51,249 nt of DNA from positions 1-51,249 of the forward strand of contig DXFM01000019.1 of assembly GCA_019114465.1 (NCBI GenBank). Reading direction: 5' to 3'. The notes under the pieces were generated by a model. That model worked only from the letters and a program-made list of their open reading frames with translations. It did not search any database and was not told the origin of the DNA. Both the position numbers and the translations under genes were made by a program. The DNA comes from Candidatus Lachnoclostridium avicola. Its GTDB lineage: Bacteria > Bacillota > Clostridia > Lachnospirales > Lachnospiraceae. Shown one piece after another: positions 48,078 through 51,249 of this stretch; the stretch's first letter is position 1, and every line of letters begins with the position of its first letter.

Positions 48078-49364
48078 CTACAAATATTGCAAAGGCATAT
48101 ACAATCTTTGATAGAGCTCATTCGTTCTGTCGGTTACATTTTTTAAATAGCATCTGCCATTGTCCATTTTTTCCATCAAATAGAAATTGCCGTTCTCTTT
48201 CATTCCATAATCTGCAAGTTTTACTTCTATTGCACGAATAAAATAGGGACTGTGAGAATTCGCTACCGTGGATATTCCCATATATTTGTACATAAGTACA
48301 ATAATTTCCGCAAATTTTAAATGCCATTCCGGATGCAGATTCGTTTCCGGCTCATCAATTAACAAAATGCCATTCTTTTTCAAATAACCATTTTCCACTA
48401 ATTTCTGAATCGCCAAAAACGTCTTCATACCTGAAGCAACATTGCTCATATCAATATTTTTTTCTAGACTATCATCTTTAAATGACAGTTTTCCGTTTCC
48501 CTCCATCTGGAGCTCGCCATGGACAACCTCTTTTAATATTTCTTTAATTGCTGATATGTTAGCTTCTCTTTCTGAGTACGCTTCATACGTCTGTCTCGCA
48601 TCTCCCTCAGAAGTCAGATATTTCCGAAGTTCATCTTCCATGGAATAGCGATTGCCCGTCCTGAATCTAAAGCGGGACGACCGGTCCTTGATCAAATCTA
48701 GGACATTATACGTGGGCAGGTAAATAGCATCCGGCTTAGAGACAGAGGCATATGACATATCCGTTATTCTGTTTTCCTTGACTTCCAGATAATGCTCAGC
48801 ATCCTCCGACTGAATTTGTATTTTCGCCGCGTCATTGCTGCCCAGATGATTCATCTGCCCGGAGAAAGCGCTTCTGATGTACATTTCCCCTATATATTTC
48901 ATATAGGTTTCCCGCGGGCGTTTCAACACCTCTTCCACTTTCTCATAAATTGGCCTTAAAAATTCATCTGTGAAAATTTGATCATCAAGCTGCTGATCCG
49001 GCGCTTCCTCATCGCGCGACGCGCACTCGCGGAATATCTGCTTAAAAGCGGTGAAACTCTCATTTCCATCCCGAAACCATCGCTCCGAAAACATGTCCGC
49101 AAAATTAATCAAAATATGAGCCAATGAACCTCCGTATCCATCGGGATCAAAATATGTTGTTCGATCCGCTATTGCGGAAAACAGGCTGCTGCGCCGCTCC
49201 GCCCGGACTTTCTGATCCGCGTTTCTGAAAAGATTTACAGACGCGTAAATACTTTTCAGAACTGTACTTTTTCCTGTATCATTATAGCCGCCTATAATGG
49301 ACACGCCATCTACTTTGATATCCGCTTCAGCGATTTTTGCTATATTCCTTAATCTGATATCCAT
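48078..49364 (-). CDS. SMC/OLD-like AAA ATPase of a putative defence operon
   Basis: The 428-residue ATPase of the AAA_21/AAA_15 (ABC-like, OLD-related) kind has Walker A G-Y-N-D-T-G-K-S-T (26-34), an ABC-type signature S-N-V-A-S-G-M-K-T, and Walker B I-L-L-I-D-E-P-E-T-N-L-H-P-E-W. The His switch is in N-S-H-S-P-Y-F-I. The middle is helical, as in proteins where a coiled coil separates the two ATPase halves. There is no TOPRIM domain, so it is not a full OLD nuclease. Such ATPases act as sensors that license a partner nuclease. AGGAG eight bases upstream supports the start. Confidence 0.88.
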   Translation of the reverse strand: MDIRLRNIAKIAEADIKVDGVSIIGGYNDTGKSTVLKSIYASVNLFRNADQKVRAERRSSLFSAIADRTTYFDPDGYGGSLAHILINFADMFSERWFRDGNESFTAFKQIFRECASRDEEAPDQQLDDQIFTDEFLRPIYEKVEEVLKRPRETYMKYIGEMYIRSAFSGQMNHLGSNDAAKIQIQSEDAEHYLEVKENRITDMSYASVSKPDAIYLPTYNVLDLIKDRSSRFRFRTGNRYSMEDELRKYLTSEGDARQTYEAYSEREANISAIKEILKEVVHGELQMEGNGKLSFKDDSLEKNIDMSNVASGMKTFLAIQKLVENGYLKKNGILLIDEPETNLHPEWHLKFAEIIVLMYKYMGISTVANSHSPYFIRAIEVKLADYGMKENGNFYLMEKMDNGRCYLKNVTDRTNELYQRLYMPLQYL

Positions 49365-49465
49365 TCGGGGTTCTCCTATGCTATGAAAAGTCCATTCCCA
49401 TTTTTTACAATATAACAGTATATGAATGTCTCATGCGGAAAAGACTGTTTTTCGTTTCCCTTATA

Positions 49466-50488
49466 TTATAACCGCTCCCCGTACATTTTCTCAAAATAGC
49501 TGGTGTACTCACCGTTAATGATGTGCTCCCACCACTCTTTGTTGTCCAGATACCACTGAATCGTCTGCTTCATACCCGTGTCAAACACGTACTGAGGCTC
49601 CCATCCCAGCTCTGTCTCAATCTTTGTCGGGTCGATGGCGTATCTCCGGTCATGGCCGGGACGGTCCTTCACAAACCTGATCAGGCTCTCCGGCTTGCCC
49701 AGAGCCTTTAAGATGGTCTTTACCACTTCCAGGTTCGTTCTCTCGTTGTGGCCTCCGATGTTGTACACCTCGCCCACCCGGCCCTTCTCCAGGATCAGGT
49801 CAATGGCCACGCAGTGGTCGGACACGTGGAGCCAGTCTCTCACATTCTCTCCTGTTCCGTATACCGGCAGTTCCTCGTCCGCCAGAGCTCGGCTGATGAT
49901 TAAGGGGATCAGCTTCTCCGGGAACTGGTAGGGGCCGTAGTTGTTGGAACACCGGGAGATGGTCACCGGGATCCCGAAGGTCCTGTGGTAGGCCATGACA
50001 AATAAGTCAGCGCTGGCCTTGGAGGAAGAATAGGGGCTGGATGTGTGCAGCGGCGTCTCCTCCGTGAAGAACAGATCCGGACGGTCCAGAGGCAGGTCTC
50101 CGTACACCTCGTCGGTGGATACCTGATGGAATCTCTTGATTCCGTACTCCTTGCAGGCGTCCAGCAGGGTGGTGGTTCCCATGACGTTGGTTCTCACAAA
50201 GCTCTCCGGATCCTCAATGGAGCGGTCCACATGGCTCTCCGCCGCGAAGTTTACGATGATATCCGGCTTCTCCTTCTCAAACAGGTCAAACACAAACTTC
50301 CGGTCTGCGATGTCCCCGCGGATAAACTTGTAATTGGGGGCGTTCTCCACCTCCGTCAAGTTCTCCAGATTTCCCGCATAGGTTAAAAGATCCAGGTTGA
50401 TGATCTGATGCTCCGGATATTTTTTCACCATATGGATCACAAAATTGGAACCGATGAATCCGGCTCCGCCTGTCACTACAATTTTCAT
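49466..50488 (-). CDS. rfbB: dTDP-glucose 4,6-dehydratase
   Basis: The product (340 residues) is an extended SDR enzyme with G-G-A-G-F-I-G-S-N-F for NAD, the catalytic S-T-D-E-V-Y-G and Y-S-S-S-K (Tyr-x3-Lys). W-L-H-V-S-D-H and R-P-G-H-D-R-R-Y are also present. It converts dTDP-glucose to dTDP-4-keto-6-deoxyglucose, the second step to dTDP-rhamnose. AAGGAGG five bases before the ATG at 50488 fixes the start, five codons inside the longest frame. It follows rmlA by 67 bases. Confidence 0.96.
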   Translation of the reverse strand: MKIVVTGGAGFIGSNFVIHMVKKYPEHQIINLDLLTYAGNLENLTEVENAPNYKFIRGDIADRKFVFDLFEKEKPDIIVNFAAESHVDRSIEDPESFVRTNVMGTTTLLDACKEYGIKRFHQVSTDEVYGDLPLDRPDLFFTEETPLHTSSPYSSSKASADLFVMAYHRTFGIPVTISRCSNNYGPYQFPEKLIPLIISRALADEELPVYGTGENVRDWLHVSDHCVAIDLILEKGRVGEVYNIGGHNERTNLEVVKTILKALGKPESLIRFVKDRPGHDRRYAIDPTKIETELGWEPQYVFDTGMKQTIQWYLDNKEWWEHIINGEYTSYFEKMYGERL

Positions 50489-50555
50489 GTCTTCCTCCTT
50501 CACCGGGCGGCCCGTGACGGCCGCCCTGCTCTCTCTTTTATTCTCGGACCGCCCG

Positions 50556-51249
50556 TCATTCTCCCGACAGCTTGTCCACGTATTTTCCGTCCAGCACGTC
50601 CTTTAAGTACTTGCCGTACTGGTTTTTCTTCAGTACCTCATAGGCTTCCAGCACCTGCTCTTTGGTGATCCAGCCGTTTAAGTAGCCGATCTCCTCCAGG
50701 CAGGCGATCTTCCGGTGCTGGTGGGTCTCCACCGTCTTCACAAAGTTGGTGGCTTCCACCAGGGACTCGTGGGTTCCCGTGTCCAGCCAGGTAAAGCCCT
50801 GACCTAAGAGAATCACGTCCAGATCCCCGTTCTCCAGATAGATCCGGTTCAGATCCGTGATCTCCAGTTCTCCTCTGGCGGAGGGCTTTAAGTGCTTCGC
50901 GTACTCCACCACCTTGTTGTCGTAGAAATACAGACCGGTGACGCAGTAGTTGGACTTCGGCTTTTCCGGCTTCTCCTCAATGGAGATGGCCTTGCCGTTT
51001 TTGTCAAACTCCACGATGCCGAACCGCTCCGGATCGTCCACGTAGTAGCCGAACACCGTGGCTCCCGTCTCCTTGGCCGCGGCGGCGCGGAGCCGCTTCT
51101 TCAGGCCCTGTCCCTGGAAAATGTTGTCCCCCAGGATCATGGCCACATGATCGTCCCCGATAAACTCCTCACCGATGATAAATGCCTGGGCCAGACCGTC
51201 AGGGCTGGGCTGCACCGCGTAGGAGAGCTGAATGCCGAACTGATGGCCG
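50556..51249 (-). CDS. rfbA: Glucose-1-phosphate thymidylyltransferase (5' end outside the window)
   Basis: The frame is open through the right edge and reads [20 protein letters not shown], diagnostic of RmlA. Next come [25 protein letters not shown] and [10 protein letters not shown]. It makes dTDP-glucose from glucose-1-phosphate and dTTP, the first step of the rhamnose pathway continued by the next gene. About 60 N-terminal residues with the nucleotide-binding G-G-x-G-T-R-L motif are missing only because the window ends. Confidence 0.96.
   Translation of the reverse strand, partial: GHQFGIQLSYAVQPSPDGLAQAFIIGEEFIGDDHVAMILGDNIFQGQGLKKRLRAAAAKETGATVFGYYVDDPERFGIVEFDKNGKAISIEEKPEKPKSNYCVTGLYFYDNKVVEYAKHLKPSARGELEITDLNRIYLENGDLDVILLGQGFTWLDTGTHESLVEATNFVKTVETHQHRKIACLEEIGYLNGWITKEQVLEAYEVLKKNQYGKYLKDVLDGKYVDKLSGE

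Overview
The window looks like chromosome from a spore-forming, gut-type clostridium of the Lachnospiraceae kind. The evidence is a spoIIM homologue near xerD, a clostridial-style recA-recX-rny block with a Gram-positive SOS box, strong AGGAGG ribosome sites, choline-binding-type cell-wall repeats and NlpC/P60 and papain-like secreted enzymes. The genome here is moderately GC-rich. Almost every gene lies on the minus strand, so transcription runs from high to low coordinates.

Layout from left to right. At 1-323 is the end of an IS1634-type insertion sequence, which has cut off the 3' end of a TRAP transporter large subunit (dctM). It is followed by dctQ, a divergent LysR regulator, an amino acid racemase and a secreted polysaccharide deacetylase. 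From 4942 to 17763 lies the most striking block. A nine-gene transcription unit encodes a class II aldolase, an MtnA-type sugar-1-phosphate isomerase, two uridine-phosphorylase-family enzymes, a purine nucleoside phosphorylase and a complete BmpA/Nup-type nucleoside ABC importer. Just upstream is a second unit of two nucleoside-hydrolase homologues (one with a destroyed metal site), an MtnK-type kinase and a DeoR regulator. Together they can import nucleosides, split them by phosphorolysis or hydrolysis, make pentose-1-phosphates, isomerise these and cleave them to DHAP plus a C2 aldehyde. This is a DHAP-shunt-like route for 5'-deoxynucleosides, methylthioadenosine or ordinary ribonucleosides.

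Next come an HTH-methyltransferase fusion with its own palindromic operator (17927-18739), a condensation-fold acyltransferase-like protein (18942-20312), and a tartronate-semialdehyde/glycerate operon (glycerate kinase, DapA-family lyase, GarR-type reductase). That operon is preceded by a PrpR-like regulator that lacks the GAFTGA loop. Then follow housekeeping genes: NUDIX, apt, xerD, spoIIM, nudF, a cell-wall-binding protein, rny, recX, recA, and a five-gene tRNA operon (Pro-Gly-Arg-His-Gln) behind a consensus promoter. After these come a phosphoesterase, rdgB, a secreted C1 peptidase, a THUMP RNA methyltransferase, yfcE, a rhodanese, a small Asn-rich protein and an NlpC/P60 hydrolase.

The right end holds a 540-base non-coding gap with a long inverted repeat, a nitroreductase-like gene, a decayed metallo-beta-lactamase-fold gene, an acyltransferase, and surface-sugar genes (phosphohexomutase, manC, rmlB, rmlA). 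Between manC and rmlB sits an AT-richer three-gene operon: an SMC/OLD-like ATPase, a small protein with a PD-(D/E)XK-like D-x13-E-x-K motif, and a DUF262 protein. It has the look of an uncharacterised anti-phage or anti-plasmid system. The two best candidates for an undescribed system are this ATPase/nuclease/DUF262 operon and the import-linked nucleoside-to-DHAP pathway.
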